64,000 nucleotides of DNA from DASVCN01 sp040905665 (GCA_040905665.1 JBBDRD010000026.1:51726-115725), one strand, 5' to 3'. Shown: positions 1-8,395, counted from the first letter of the stretch. Program-made: numbers and translations. The notes: generated by a model not told the origin, from the sequence alone.

Positions 1-2
1 TC

Positions 3-359
3 ATTCGAGAGGCGGTCGAGCGGGCGCGCGAGGGTATCGGTCCGTCACTGGTCGAAGCGATCGTCTACCGCTTCGGGCCGCACTCGCCGGCCGACGATGA
101 CAGTCGCTACCGGCCGGCCGAGGAGGTCGAAGCGTGGCGCAAACGCGACCCGCTGCTTCGCATGCGGAGCTTCCTGGAACGACGCGGGATCTGGGACGAG
201 GAGCAGGAGGCCGGCATCCGGCAGGATATCGACGATGAGCAGCGCAAGGCTGTCAAGGAGGCCGAGGAGAGTGGTAAGGTGCCGCGCCAGTGGATGTTCG
301 AGGACGTCTATTCCGAGTTGCCCGAGCATCTGGCCGATCAGCAGGAAGATCTCGGCTAG
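3..359 (+). CDS. 2-oxoacid dehydrogenase E1 alpha subunit, C-terminal part (5' end outside window)
   Basis: The reading frame is open from the window edge to a TAG and gives the last 118 residues of a thiamine-diphosphate-dependent E1 alpha subunit. The family pattern is seen in a VEAIVYRFGPHSPADD stretch, followed by an R-K-R-D-P-L-R segment, a helical acidic region and the closing W-M-F-E-D-V-Y-S-E-L-P element shared by branched-chain 2-oxoacid and pyruvate dehydrogenase E1 alpha chains. The E1 beta and E2 genes follow on the same strand within 80 bp, so the three form one operon for oxidative decarboxylation of 2-oxoacids. The ThDP-binding N-terminal part lies upstream of the window. The substrate (branched-chain rather than pyruvate) is favoured by the E1 beta sequence but not proved. 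Confidence 0.88.
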   Translation: MREAVERAREGIGPSLVEAIVYRFGPHSPADDDSRYRPAEEVEAWRKRDPLLRMRSFLERRGIWDEEQEAGIRQDIDDEQRKAVKEAEESGKVPRQWMFEDVYSELPEHLADQQEDLG

Positions 360-437
360 GCGGCGAGGCTAGTGAGTTGAGTTAGGCTGCGGCGCCGGGT
401 GCGCTATTGGGCAGGACCAGACCGACGGAGGCTTCGC

Positions 438-1412
438 TTGAGCATGCAGACCATCGTGCAGACAATCGCCCGCACGCTCGACCAGGAGATGGCCGGCGAC
501 GAGCGCTTGGTGGTCATGGGTCAGGACGTAGGGAAGCGCGGTGGTGTCTTTCTCGCCACCGAGAATCTCTTCGATAAGTACGGACCCGATCGCGTCATAG
601 ACACTCCGCTCTCCGAAGCCGCAATCATCGGAGCAGCCGTAGGCATGGCGGTCCATGGGCTGCGCCCGGTGGCCGAGATCCAGTTCGCCGACTACGTCTA
701 TCCCGGCTTCGATCAGCTTGTCTCACAGGCCGCAAAGCTCCGATATCGCTCGGGGGGCCAGTTCGCCGCCCCGATGGTGGTGCGCATGCCGGCCGGCGGC
801 GGCGTGGGCGGTGGCCATCATCACTCCCAGAACCCCGAAAGCCACTTCATACACACGGCCGGCCTCAAGGTCGTCTATCCATCGACACCCAGCGACACCC
901 GCGGCTTGCTTCGCACGGCGATTCGTGACGAGGATCCGGTCGTGTTCATGGAACCCAAGCGGCTCTACCGGGCGGTCAAGGAGGATGTGCTCGACGACGA
1001 TACGTTCATCCCGCTGGGTGAGGCCCGCGTGCGGCGCGAGGGTGACGACGTCGTGCTCATCTCGTATGGGGGAAGTATGGCCGAGGTGCTAAAGGCCGCC
1101 GATGAGCTGGAGCGCCAAGGGGTGTCGGCCGAGGTCATAGACCTGCGCTCGCTCCAGCCCTGGGACCGTGACACGGTACTCGACGCGGTGGCGCGTGTGG
1201 GCCGGGTGGTGCTCATCAGCGAAGCTCCGCGCAGCGTCGGTTTCATGGCCGAGGTTTCGGCAACCATCAGCGAAGAGATTCTCGACTCCCTACTTGCGCC
1301 CCCACTCAGAGTGACCGGTTTCGACATCCCATACCCCTACGCCTACGACCGCGACTACCTGCCCGGCCCAAACAGGATCCTGGCCGCTGTTCAGCAGGCG
1401 CTCGACTACTGA
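438..1412 (+). CDS. 2-oxoacid (branched-chain type) dehydrogenase E1 beta subunit
   Basis: This 324-residue protein matches the E1 beta subunit of branched-chain 2-oxoacid dehydrogenase: an opening T-I-V-Q-T-I-A-R-T-L-D-Q-E-M helix, G-Q-D-V-G-K-R-G-G-V-F, the D-T-P-L-S-E-A-A-I-I-G ThDP motif, the H-H-H-S-Q-N-P-E-S-H-F loop and E-P-K-R-L-Y-R, the last two typical of branched-chain enzymes. With the alpha subunit it makes the heterotetramer that decarboxylates the 2-oxoacid and passes the acyl group to E2 lipoate. The start is chosen at TTG 438, because GGAGG at 427-431 sits 6 nt before it; the ATG at 444 would be 12 nt away. A longer frame from 399 has no ribosome site. E2 follows 21 nt downstream. 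Confidence 0.9.
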   Translation: MSMQTIVQTIARTLDQEMAGDERLVVMGQDVGKRGGVFLATENLFDKYGPDRVIDTPLSEAAIIGAAVGMAVHGLRPVAEIQFADYVYPGFDQLVSQAAKLRYRSGGQFAAPMVVRMPAGGGVGGGHHHSQNPESHFIHTAGLKVVYPSTPSDTRGLLRTAIRDEDPVVFMEPKRLYRAVKEDVLDDDTFIPLGEARVRREGDDVVLISYGGSMAEVLKAADELERQGVSAEVIDLRSLQPWDRDTVLDAVARVGRVVLISEAPRSVGFMAEVSATISEEILDSLLAPPLRVTGFDIPYPYAYDRDYLPGPNRILAAVQQALDY

Positions 1413-1433
1413 GCCCACGCCCTAGGAGAGTAC

Positions 1434-2819
1434 ATGCCGCGAGAATTCCTGCTGCCCGAGTTGGCCGAATCGGTTGTCGAGGGTGAGATCGTTCGCTGGT
1501 TGGTTGCCGAAGGCGAGGCGGTAGCCGAGGATCAACCGATCGTCGAGGTGATGACCGATAAAGTCACCGTCGAGCTGCCCAGTCCCTTTGCGGGCGTGCT
1601 CGAAAAGCAGCTGGTGGCCGAGGGCGACGTGGTGGAAGTCCACAAGCCGATCGCGCTTTTTGCCGATGAAGCCGGCGACTCTCCCGGAGGGGATGCTGCC
1701 GGTGACGTTGCTGATGACGCTGCCGCCGGTGAGCCCGCAGAGGACTCCGTAACCGGCTCCGCAGATGATCGCGCGAGCGACGACGTGGATGACGGCGACA
1801 AGCTGAGCCTGTTTCGGCCCTCGCGAGAGGTCGCGGAGGGGCCGGCGGTACAGGTTCGGCGTCGTCAAGCCCGGGCCTCGGGAAGCGCAGCGGCGCCCAA
1901 AGCAACGGGGCCTTACGGTCGAGTCCTGGCGGTGCCGGCGGCCCGCCGTCTTGCCCGCGAGCTGGGTGTGGAAATCGATCAGGTGGAGGGGGGCGGGCCC
2001 AACGGCCGGGTTCGTGTTGATGACGTCCGTGCTCACAGTGAGGCGACGTCGGCCTCGTCTCGAACCGGCCGGCGACCGCAGGCTACCCGTCACCAGACAC
2101 CCGTCGGCTTCGAGGAGCCGGAGGAGCGGCTGCCGGTACGTGGCCTGCGCCGTGCGATAAGCCAGCAGATGGTCGCCTCGCACCTGCAGTCGGTGCGAAC
2201 GCTGCACGTCGACGAGGCCGACGTGAGCGCTCTCGTGAGCATGCGAGCGCGGCTCAAGCCGCTGGCCGAGAAGCGTGGAGTGAAGCTCTCCTATCTGCCC
2301 TTCATCATGAAATCGGTGGTGGCCGCGCTCAAGGCGTTCCCCATGCTCAACGCTTCGCTGGACGAGGAGGCTGGGGAAATCGTCCGCAAGCACTACTACA
2401 ACCTGGGCTTGGCGGTCGCAACCGATAGTGGGCTAACGGTCCCGGTAATACACGAGGTCGATCGCAAGAGTTTGGTCGAGCTGGCCGAGGAGCTGCAGTC
2501 CAAGGCGCAGCGCGCCCGCGACGGCAAGCTCGCCACCGAGGATGTCAAGGGCGGCACCTTCTCGATCACCAATATCGGTTCGCTGGGTGGCCTCTTCTCC
2601 TTTCCCATCATCAACGTTCCCGAAGCCGCGATTCTGGGCGTACACTCGATCAAAAAGCGCCCCGTGGTGCTGGAGGATGACAGTATCGTCGCCCGCGAGA
2701 TGCTCTACCTGAGCCTGTCGTTCGATCACCGCCTGGTGGACGGGGCCGAGGCGGCGATGTTCACCAGCCATCTGATCGAGTTGCTGGAAACTCCCGAGGG
2801 GCTGCTGCTAGATCTATGA
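1434..2819 (+). CDS. 2-oxoacid dehydrogenase E2, dihydrolipoamide acyltransferase
   Basis: This is the 461-residue E2 core of the complex. A single lipoyl domain spans about residues 1-80, with the lipoylated Lys43 in M-T-D-K-V-T-V-E-L. A flexible acidic Ala/Asp/Gly linker follows (about 80-125). The peripheral-subunit-binding domain is at about 160-197 (A-A-R-R-L-A-R-E-L-G-V ... G-G-P-N-G-R-V). The catalytic acyltransferase domain ends with the H-x-x-x-D-G motif at His432, Asp436 and Gly437. A purine-rich AGGAGAG lies just before the ATG. No E3 (lipoamide dehydrogenase) gene follows; the next gene is uvrC, so E3 must be encoded elsewhere. Confidence 0.93.
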   Translation: MPREFLLPELAESVVEGEIVRWLVAEGEAVAEDQPIVEVMTDKVTVELPSPFAGVLEKQLVAEGDVVEVHKPIALFADEAGDSPGGDAAGDVADDAAAGEPAEDSVTGSADDRASDDVDDGDKLSLFRPSREVAEGPAVQVRRRQARASGSAAAPKATGPYGRVLAVPAARRLARELGVEIDQVEGGGPNGRVRVDDVRAHSEATSASSRTGRRPQATRHQTPVGFEEPEERLPVRGLRRAISQQMVASHLQSVRTLHVDEADVSALVSMRARLKPLAEKRGVKLSYLPFIMKSVVAALKAFPMLNASLDEEAGEIVRKHYYNLGLAVATDSGLTVPVIHEVDRKSLVELAEELQSKAQRARDGKLATEDVKGGTFSITNIGSLGGLFSFPIINVPEAAILGVHSIKKRPVVLEDDSIVAREMLYLSLSFDHRLVDGAEAAMFTSHLIELLETPEGLLLDL

Positions 2820-2950
2820 ACGCGGTAGCTGAAGGCAGGTTTTGGCCGCGATAATTTAGCTTCGGCTGTTTTCCGAATGGAGGCCAAACCGACTCCCCAT
2901 GCGAGGGGTTCACGGGTTGGCACGAAACCGGCCGGCGAGGCGCGTCTCGG

Positions 2951-2956
2951 TACAAT
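2951..2956 (+). promoter_or_regulatory. TANNNT -10 box for the leaderless uvrC leader frame
   Basis: TACAAT ends exactly 6 nt before GTG 2963, the spacing expected for a -10 element whose transcript starts at or next to a start codon. No convincing -35 sits 16-19 nt upstream; a TTGGCA at 2917-2922 is 28 nt away. Confidence 0.55.
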
Positions 2957-2962
2957 ATCTGT

Positions 2963-3022
2963 GTGAAGGATCGTTCCGGACAAAGAAGAGACCTCATCCA
3001 CAACAGTCGGAGGAGACGGTGA
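2963..3022 (+). CDS. Arg-rich 19-codon leader peptide frame overlapping uvrC
   Basis: The frame starts with GTG exactly 6 nt after the TACAAT box, so the mRNA would begin at the start codon. It encodes VKDRSGQRRDLIHNSRRRR, with seven arginines, four of them written with AGA or AGG, which should be rare codons in this GC-rich genome. Its stop TGA (3020-3022) overlaps the uvrC start GTG (3019-3021) in a GTGA junction. Its last codons (CGG-AGG-AGA) are also the Shine-Dalgarno sequence of uvrC, so a ribosome reading or stalling here would sit on that site. Translation is inferred from geometry only. Confidence 0.5.
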   Translation: MKDRSGQRRDLIHNSRRRR

Positions 3023-4821
3023 CGCGCGGCGATCTGCCGGTGCTGCCTACTACTCCCGGCTGTTATCTGTTTCAGGACTCGGACGGCGAGATAATCTATG
3101 TGGGTAAGGCGCTCAGCCTGCGGAGCCGGGTAAGCTCCTACTTCGGCAGCTCCGCCGACCGTAAGGCGCAACTGGTCGCTCAGAGGGCTTCGCGCGTCGA
3201 CTTCATCGTCACAAAGAGCGAAGTCGAGGCGCTCATCCTCGAGGCGAACCTGATCAAGCGGTACAGGCCGCACTTCAACGTGCTGCTCAAGGACGACAAG
3301 AGTTACCCGTTCCTCAAGCTCACCGATGAGGCCTATCCGATGCTCATGTTCACTCGCCGGGTGGTGAAGGACGGGGGAACCTACTTTGGTCCGTACCCCA
3401 ATCCGGGAGTAGTGCGGCGCGTACAGGATCTCATCGGTTCGATCTTCCCCTTGCGACAGAACAGCGGTGCTCCCATGAAGACCCGCCGAAAGCCGTGCCT
3501 TCGCTATCACATGGGACGTTGCCTGGCTCCCTGCATCGAAGCGACGACGCCTGAGGAGTACGGCAAGGTGGTGGATCAGGTACGGACATTCCTCGAGGGG
3601 CGGGTCGACGACACGGCGAAGATGCTCGAAGGGGAGATGCAGGTGGCTGCGGCGAGGCAGGATTTTGAGCTGGCCCGGGTGTATCGTGATCGACTTCAGG
3701 CCCTTCGGCGGCTGACCGGTTTCGAGAGCGACGTTACGCGCAACTCCGAGGAGGATCTAGACTTCCTGGGGGTGGCGCAGGCAGGGAACTTCGCCATGGT
3801 GCATCTCTTCCAGATGCGAAGGGGCAGGGTGGTGGGACACGACAAGCGTTTCCTCACCAATGCCCAAGACGCCGCACGCGGTGAAGTCCTGGAGCGCTAC
3901 ATGAGCGAGTACTACAACCAGGCGATGCAGATTCCTCCGCTGGTCCTGGTGCCCCCCTCCGACATCGAGCACGGCGTATGGAGTCAGTTCCTGTGCGAAC
4001 GGGCGGGCCGCCGGGTGGAACTGCGCGTGCCTCAACGGGGCGACAAGATCGATCTGATGCGTATGGCAGAGCGAAACGCCCACACCGGCGTGGAGGCCGA
4101 GATCGCCCTGCTCGAGCGCCGCGGTGAGGCCCCAGGCATGGCGGAGCTCCAAAAGCTGGTGGGGCTCGACACTGCCCCCTACCGGATCGAGGGGTACGAC
4201 ATCAGCAACCTGATGGGCACCTTCACGGTCGCGAGCATCGTGGTCTTCGAGGGAGGGCGCTCCAGGAAAAGCGAGTACCGGCGGGTACGGATTCAGGGTC
4301 TGGTAAAGCCTGACGACTTCTTTAGCATGCATCAGGCGGTCTACCGCCGTTTCACTGGCGCTCTTGCCGACAAGTCGCCGCTACCCGACCTGTTGCTCAT
4401 AGATGGCGGCAAGGGCCAACTGTCGGCCGCCCAACGGGCACTGGAAGAGGCCGGCCTCGATATCCCGCTGGTCGGTCTGGCCAAGCGGCAGGAGACGATC
4501 ATCGTGCCGGGGGGCCGGGAGATCGTCGTCCCTCGCTCTCATCCCGGCCTCAAACTGCTCATCAACGTTCGCGATGAAGCGCACCGCATTGCAGTGGGTT
4601 ACAACCGCAGCCGCCGCGGAAAGGCGATGACTCGCTCGCTACTCGACGAGGTTCCGGGAATCGGCCCCAAGCGGCGGGACGCATTGCTGTCTCACTTCTC
4701 CAGTGTCGAGCAGCTGCGCCATGCCGATGTAGACGAGCTCGCTTCGATTCCCGGGGTCGGTACGGCTGCCGCCGGCGCGGTCAAGGCATATTTTGCCGCT
4801 GACTTTACCGCTGATCCGTGA
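3019..4821 (+). CDS. uvrC: UvrABC excinuclease subunit C
   Basis: UvrC makes the 3' and 5' incisions on either side of a lesion during nucleotide excision repair, recruited by UvrB. The 600-residue product has the usual family length and order: GIY-YIG nuclease at about residues 10-85 (P-G-C-Y-L-F ... I-I-Y-V-G-K-A), UVR domain for UvrB contact at about 200-235, the RNase H-like 5' nuclease (E-G-Y-D-I-S-N and L-L-I-D-G-G-K-G-Q-L), and a C-terminal double helix-hairpin-helix (V-P-G-I-G-P-K-R and I-P-G-V-G). GTG 3019 is chosen because GGAGGA (3009-3014) precedes it and the protein then begins at the normal point; the frame is open upstream to 2899. A leaderless 19-codon frame overlaps the start. 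The stop abuts the convergent GNAT gene with no gap. Confidence 0.95.
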   Translation: MTRGDLPVLPTTPGCYLFQDSDGEIIYVGKALSLRSRVSSYFGSSADRKAQLVAQRASRVDFIVTKSEVEALILEANLIKRYRPHFNVLLKDDKSYPFLKLTDEAYPMLMFTRRVVKDGGTYFGPYPNPGVVRRVQDLIGSIFPLRQNSGAPMKTRRKPCLRYHMGRCLAPCIEATTPEEYGKVVDQVRTFLEGRVDDTAKMLEGEMQVAAARQDFELARVYRDRLQALRRLTGFESDVTRNSEEDLDFLGVAQAGNFAMVHLFQMRRGRVVGHDKRFLTNAQDAARGEVLERYMSEYYNQAMQIPPLVLVPPSDIEHGVWSQFLCERAGRRVELRVPQRGDKIDLMRMAERNAHTGVEAEIALLERRGEAPGMAELQKLVGLDTAPYRIEGYDISNLMGTFTVASIVVFEGGRSRKSEYRRVRIQGLVKPDDFFSMHQAVYRRFTGALADKSPLPDLLLIDGGKGQLSAAQRALEEAGLDIPLVGLAKRQETIIVPGGREIVVPRSHPGLKLLINVRDEAHRIAVGYNRSRRGKAMTRSLLDEVPGIGPKRRDALLSHFSSVEQLRHADVDELASIPGVGTAAAGAVKAYFAADFTADP

Positions 4822-5415
4822 TCAGGCTTCTTCTCGGCTGAGTTGTTTTCGGCTGAGTTGCGGCGCATCGCGCCCCACGCGGGTCGAAAGGTCGTCCCGG
4901 TTCGCCAACCACGCTCCCTTGCGAAGCTCCATCTGAACGTCGACCCGGCCGCCGGGGGCAGGCAGCCGGCGAACCTCGGCGAAGCCTACTTTTCTAAAGG
5001 CCGACTGGGCACGAGGGTTGTCTTCGAAGGTAGAGAGACGCACCAGGTCGAGCCCGAGCATGTTGAAGGCATGATCTAGCAGGGCAGCCATCGCCTCGGG
5101 GCCGTAACCCTTCCCCCAGTGACTCTTTTCGCCGATGATGATTCCGAGCGTGGCCCTGGGGCCCCGAATGTCGTACAGCTCGATCGTCCCGATGTATTCC
5201 CTGCACTCATCGAACACCCCAAATGTGAGGCGATCGGTGCGACGCGTGTCGGCTCGCAGCACCCGCTTGAGCAACCAGAGCGGCATGCGGTTTGGCGGCG
5301 TACCGTTGAGATGGGAGATTTCGGGATCCTTGAAATGCGTATGAACGCGCCGCCAGTCACCGGTGTCGAGTTCGTCGAGCGGACGGAGTCGCACGCGTCC
5401 GAAAGAAGGGCACAT
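4822..5415 (-). CDS. GNAT-family N-acetyltransferase (RimJ/RimL-like)
   Basis: The 197-residue protein has the GCN5-related acetyltransferase fold: an opening V-R-L-R-P-L strand, F-G-V-F ... Y-I-G-T-I-E-L, the acetyl-CoA pyrophosphate loop region I-I-I-G-E-K-S-H-W-G-K-G-Y-G-P-E-A, and the closing N-P-R-A-Q-S-A-F-R-K-V-G-F motif. RimJ/RimL-like members acetylate protein N-termini, polyamines or small amines; the substrate cannot be told. The start is set at ATG 5415 because a TAGACT box lies exactly 6 nt upstream, giving a leaderless message; an in-frame ATG two codons earlier (5421) touches that box. The C-terminal tail carries a duplicated Q-L-S-R-K/Q-L-S-R-E pentapeptide from a 15-bp tandem repeat. 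The gene is divergent from moxR. Confidence 0.85.
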   Translation of the reverse strand: MCPSFGRVRLRPLDELDTGDWRRVHTHFKDPEISHLNGTPPNRMPLWLLKRVLRADTRRTDRLTFGVFDECREYIGTIELYDIRGPRATLGIIIGEKSHWGKGYGPEAMAALLDHAFNMLGLDLVRLSTFEDNPRAQSAFRKVGFAEVRRLPAPGGRVDVQMELRKGAWLANRDDLSTRVGRDAPQLSRKQLSREEA

Positions 5416-5421
5416 GGGCAT

Positions 5422-5427
5422 AGTCTA
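5422..5427 (-). promoter_or_regulatory. TANNNT -10 box, leaderless GNAT gene
   Basis: Read on the minus strand, TAGACT stands 6 nt upstream of ATG 5415. Confidence 0.5.
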
Positions 5428-5438
5428 ATCCCACACGC

Positions 5439-5471
5439 TCTACCTTGCCGCAGTGGGCGCTGCAAGGTAGA
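5439..5471. repeat. 10-bp perfect inverted repeat between the divergent GNAT and moxR genes
   Basis: The arms TCTACCTTGC (5439-5448) and GCAAGGTAGA (5462-5471) are perfectly complementary and separated by 13 nt. The dyad lies upstream of both divergent genes, where an operator would act. It is not followed by a T-run and is unlikely to be a terminator. Confidence 0.5.
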
Positions 5472-5519
5472 ACCCGGCGAGCGGCATTATATGGTTGGAC
5501 TATCGAGCAAAGGGGAACG

Positions 5520-6512
5520 ATGGACAGGACGCCAAGCGAGAACAACATCGCAAGCTTCAGCGAGCGCTTCCGGGCGTTACGAAACGCCATCGGCGGGGTG
5601 ATACTGGGCCAGGAGCAGGTCGTCGATGACCTCCTGGTCGCCGTACTGGCGCGTGGCCACATCCTCATCGAAGGCGCCCCGGGGCTGGGCAAGACGCGGC
5701 TGGTGCGTGCCTTTGCCGAGGCAACCGATCTCGACTTCGGTCGCATCCAGTTCACCCCCGACCTCATGCCTGCCGACGTTACCGGAACCACCGTCTTCGT
5801 CGAAGATGGTGATTCACGCCGCTTCGAATTCCAACGCGGTCCGCTGTTCACGAGCGTCCTGTTAGCCGACGAGATAAACAGGGCGACCCCCAAGACTCAG
5901 GCGGCGCTGCTGGAAGCGATGCAGGAGAGGGCGGTCACGGTCGCCGGCACCCGTCACGAGTTGCCCGAGCCTTTCGTGACGCTAGCCACCCAGAACCCAT
6001 TGGAGATGGAGGGGACCTATCCGCTGCCCGAAGCGCAGCTCGACCGATTTCTGTTCAAGGTTCTCATCGCTCGTCCCGACGCTCCTACCCTCCGGCGCAT
6101 TCTCCTCGCCACAACCGGCAGCAACGAAGCGCGCGTGGAAACGATGTTCCGACGCGAGGAGCTGCTGGAGCTGCAGGAGGTGCTCCGGGCGGTCCCAATG
6201 GCCAGCGCCGCGCTCGAGACAGTCGTCGAGTTGGTCGAGGCGTCGCACCGTCACCCTCTCTTGCGGCTGGGTGCCAGCCCCCGTGGGGCGCAGGCGATTA
6301 CCTTGGCATCCAAAGGGTATGCCCTCTCGGCAGGAAGGCCAAACGTCGAACTAGCGGACGTGCGACGAGCCGCTTTCCCGGCGCTGCGTCACCGGCTGCT
6401 ACTGTCGTTCGAGGCCGAGGTCGACGGAGTGGCGGCCGACACGATCATCGCCGAGTTGCTCGAGCAGGTCGCTGGTGGCGATCGCCGTACGCGCGCCGCA
6501 GGTCGTCCATAG
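5520..6512 (+). CDS. MoxR-family AAA+ ATPase
   Basis: MoxR ATPases act as chaperones that mature or insert cofactors into partner complexes, usually together with DUF58 and von Willebrand A proteins. The 330-residue protein has Walker A G-A-P-G-L-G-K-T at residues 52-59, Walker B L-L-A-D-E-I-N-R-A, the sensor region P-F-V-T-L-A-T-Q-N-P and the L-P-E-A-Q-L-D-R-F arginine-finger segment, all typical of the group. The ATG at 5520 follows AGGGGAACG; a longer frame from 5445 runs into the upstream dyad and lacks a ribosome site. The DUF58 gene overlaps its 3' end, so the two are translationally coupled. Confidence 0.92.
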   Translation: MDRTPSENNIASFSERFRALRNAIGGVILGQEQVVDDLLVAVLARGHILIEGAPGLGKTRLVRAFAEATDLDFGRIQFTPDLMPADVTGTTVFVEDGDSRRFEFQRGPLFTSVLLADEINRATPKTQAALLEAMQERAVTVAGTRHELPEPFVTLATQNPLEMEGTYPLPEAQLDRFLFKVLIARPDAPTLRRILLATTGSNEARVETMFRREELLELQEVLRAVPMASAALETVVELVEASHRHPLLRLGASPRGAQAITLASKGYALSAGRPNVELADVRRAAFPALRHRLLLSFEAEVDGVAADTIIAELLEQVAGGDRRTRAAGRP

Positions 6513-7395
6513 CGGGGCGAGGGAAACGTTGATCTCTGCCCGGAGCCGGAACCTGCTCGATCGCTACTCCCTGGCTGCACGCTTCCTGAGCCGAGAGTCG
6601 GGCGAGCGGACCGCCAAGGAGGCCGGCCAGAGCGTCGAGTTTCACGACTTTCGCTCCTACCAGCCGGGGGACGAGCTGCGTTACGTCGACTGGAATGCCT
6701 ATGCTCGAACCGGGAGGCTCTACACCCGCCTGCATCAGGCAGAGCGGACCATCAGGCTCCACCTGCTACTCGACGTGAGCCGGTCGATGCGCGTTGGGGG
6801 TAAGGGTGCCTACGCCGAACGTCTCGCTCAACTGCTCGCCTACGTGGGTCAACGCGATGCCAGGAGCCAGGTCCACCTGAGTGACGGGAAACATGGGCGG
6901 CCGGTTCGCGGCCTGCGCAATATCGGTGAGAGTTGGGATCTGATCGAGTCGGCAAGCGCCTTGAAGGAAGGGCCTTTGCCTACCGTGGCGATTCGTGACT
7001 TCGCCCTCAACGGTCCCAGCGAACCGGGCGCCGCGCTGGTGCTGGTGTTGTCGGACCTTCTCGAAGAGGGACCGTTACGGCCGGCGCTTACAGCACTTCG
7101 TGCCCGCGGTCTGGATGCCTCGTTCCTGCAGGTGATGGCGGCCGAGGACCTCGAACCCGAGGCGGGGCGGCTCGAGCTCATCGACTCGGAATCGGGTGAG
7201 AAGCTTGAGGTTACTGTCTCCGAAGCGCGCGCCTATCGGCGGGCAGTGCGGGATTTCGTGGCGAGGCGCCGCAGCGAGATACTCGAGGCGGGCTTCCGGC
7301 ATGTGCTGCTGCGGGTGCCGGAGGCCTCCGGTGAGGAGCTCGAGCGCGAAGCGTTTGCGGCCCTCCTGCGTGCCGGCATTCTTGAAAAGCGCTGA
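6475..7395 (+). CDS. DUF58-domain protein, MoxR partner
   Basis: The protein carries the DUF58 signature (S-V-E-F-H-D-F-R-S-Y-Q-P-G-D-E-L-R-Y-V-D-W) followed by a von Willebrand A-like segment with a partly kept metal-site motif, L-L-L-D-V-S-R-S-M. Such proteins are thought to be assembly partners or clients of MoxR ATPases. Two starts are possible: GTG 6475, which overlaps moxR by 38 nt, and TTG 6529, which has a purine-rich stretch (GGGGCGAGGG) a few bases upstream and avoids the overlap. The longer form is listed; the TTG start is about equally likely. No transmembrane segment is evident. Confidence 0.85.
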   Translation: MAIAVRAPQVVHSGARETLISARSRNLLDRYSLAARFLSRESGERTAKEAGQSVEFHDFRSYQPGDELRYVDWNAYARTGRLYTRLHQAERTIRLHLLLDVSRSMRVGGKGAYAERLAQLLAYVGQRDARSQVHLSDGKHGRPVRGLRNIGESWDLIESASALKEGPLPTVAIRDFALNGPSEPGAALVLVLSDLLEEGPLRPALTALRARGLDASFLQVMAAEDLEPEAGRLELIDSESGEKLEVTVSEARAYRRAVRDFVARRRSEILEAGFRHVLLRVPEASGEELEREAFAALLRAGILEKR

Positions 7396-7519
7396 TAGCG
7401 ACCGGCGGAATACAGTCCACTTGCCTCACGTGGACGGAGGATCGGTAGCCGGCCAGGGGGCTCTCCAAGTGGGAAGCCTTGCATCACCGACTCTACTTCT
7501 CAAGCTAGGATTAGCGCGC

Positions 7520-8317
7520 GTGAACGTGATAGGCCAGCACTTCGGGGGTTACCAGGTGATCCGCGAGATCGGTCAAGGGGCCGTGGCGCGGGTGTTCCTG
7601 GCGAGCGACGGGCGCCGTGCCAAGGCCGTGAAACTGTTCGGACCGGAGCATATCGATCGGGCTCGACGCGAGCTCAACTACGGTCGTGGTCTCGTTCATC
7701 CGAATCTCAATCCGGTAGAGGACTGGCTAGAATTGGCCGGCCGCCCCGGTGTGGTAATGCCTTTCGTCCCCGGAACGCTGCTCAACCGCTGGCATGCCGG
7801 CGGCAATCGCCAGCCCTTCCTCACCGCTTTTGCTGGGGTGCTGCGGGCGCTGGCTCACCTGCACGAGCTCGGGATCGTCCACCGGGACGTAAAGCCCGAG
7901 AACATACTCGTGGACCGCGAGGGACACGCTGTGCTGGTCGATTACGATTTGGCCACGGGGATCGATGCCGAGGAGGAGCAGATCATGGCCGCCGGCACCG
8001 TCGCGTTCCTGAGTCCGGAGCAGGCTCGAGGCGAACCAGCCACGGCCGCTAGTGACCTTTACGCCGCCGGAGTGATCCTCTTTTGGGGCCTTACCGGGGA
8101 GGTGCCGTTCACCGGGACGGTCGACCAGGTCGTCCGGGCCCACGTAGGTAGTCAACCACCCGCTGCCCGCCGGGTCGATCCCGAACTCGTACCGTTCGAG
8201 CCGCTGTTGGAGCGCTTGCTTGCCAAGGATCCCGAACGGCGCTACCACTCGGCCCTGGAGGTGCTGGGCGAACTTGAACTCATCCAGAGCGGTGCTTCTA
8301 AGGGCGGGCCCGTCTAG
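7520..8317 (+). CDS. Small serine/threonine protein kinase (Hanks type)
   Basis: The 265-residue protein is essentially a bare kinase domain. Visible motifs are the glycine loop G-Q-G-A-V-A-R-V-F (its third glycine replaced by Ala), the ATP-anchoring Lys in A-K-A-V-K-L-F, the catalytic loop H-R-D-V-K-P-E-N-I-L-V-D, a D-Y-D in place of DFG, G-T-V-A-F-L-S-P-E-Q and D-L-Y-A-A-G-V-I-L-F. It lacks the membrane segment and extracellular PASTA sensor of PknB proteins, so it is cytosolic. GTG 7520 is chosen: a TAGGAT box lies 8 nt upstream and the domain begins at once; GTG 7526 is an alternative. A nucleoside-type permease gene follows after 78 nt. Its targets are unknown. Confidence 0.88.
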   Translation: MNVIGQHFGGYQVIREIGQGAVARVFLASDGRRAKAVKLFGPEHIDRARRELNYGRGLVHPNLNPVEDWLELAGRPGVVMPFVPGTLLNRWHAGGNRQPFLTAFAGVLRALAHLHELGIVHRDVKPENILVDREGHAVLVDYDLATGIDAEEEQIMAAGTVAFLSPEQARGEPATAASDLYAAGVILFWGLTGEVPFTGTVDQVVRAHVGSQPPAARRVDPELVPFEPLLERLLAKDPERRYHSALEVLGELELIQSGASKGGPV

Positions 8318-8383
8318 ACCAGAACTGCCCTGGGATAGAAATCGCGCGGTGGAGCGGCGAGTCCGACCAGCAGCGGCTATGGA

Positions 8384-8389
8384 TAGAAT
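8384..8389 (+). promoter_or_regulatory. TANNNT -10 box, leaderless permease gene
   Basis: TAGAAT ends exactly 6 nt before GTG 8396, the start of the long ABC permease. There is no Shine-Dalgarno sequence in between. Confidence 0.55.
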
Positions 8390-8395
8390 GCAAAG

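Noticed and set aside
399..443. Extended N-terminus of E1 beta from ATG 399
   Set aside because: The extra residues are arginine-rich, not conserved in the family, and the ribosome site lies inside them.
1422..2393. A 323-codon open frame antisense to the E2 gene
   Set aside because: It mirrors the codon bias of the sense gene, has no recognisable domain and no ribosome site. The same applies to most long antisense frames in this GC-rich window.
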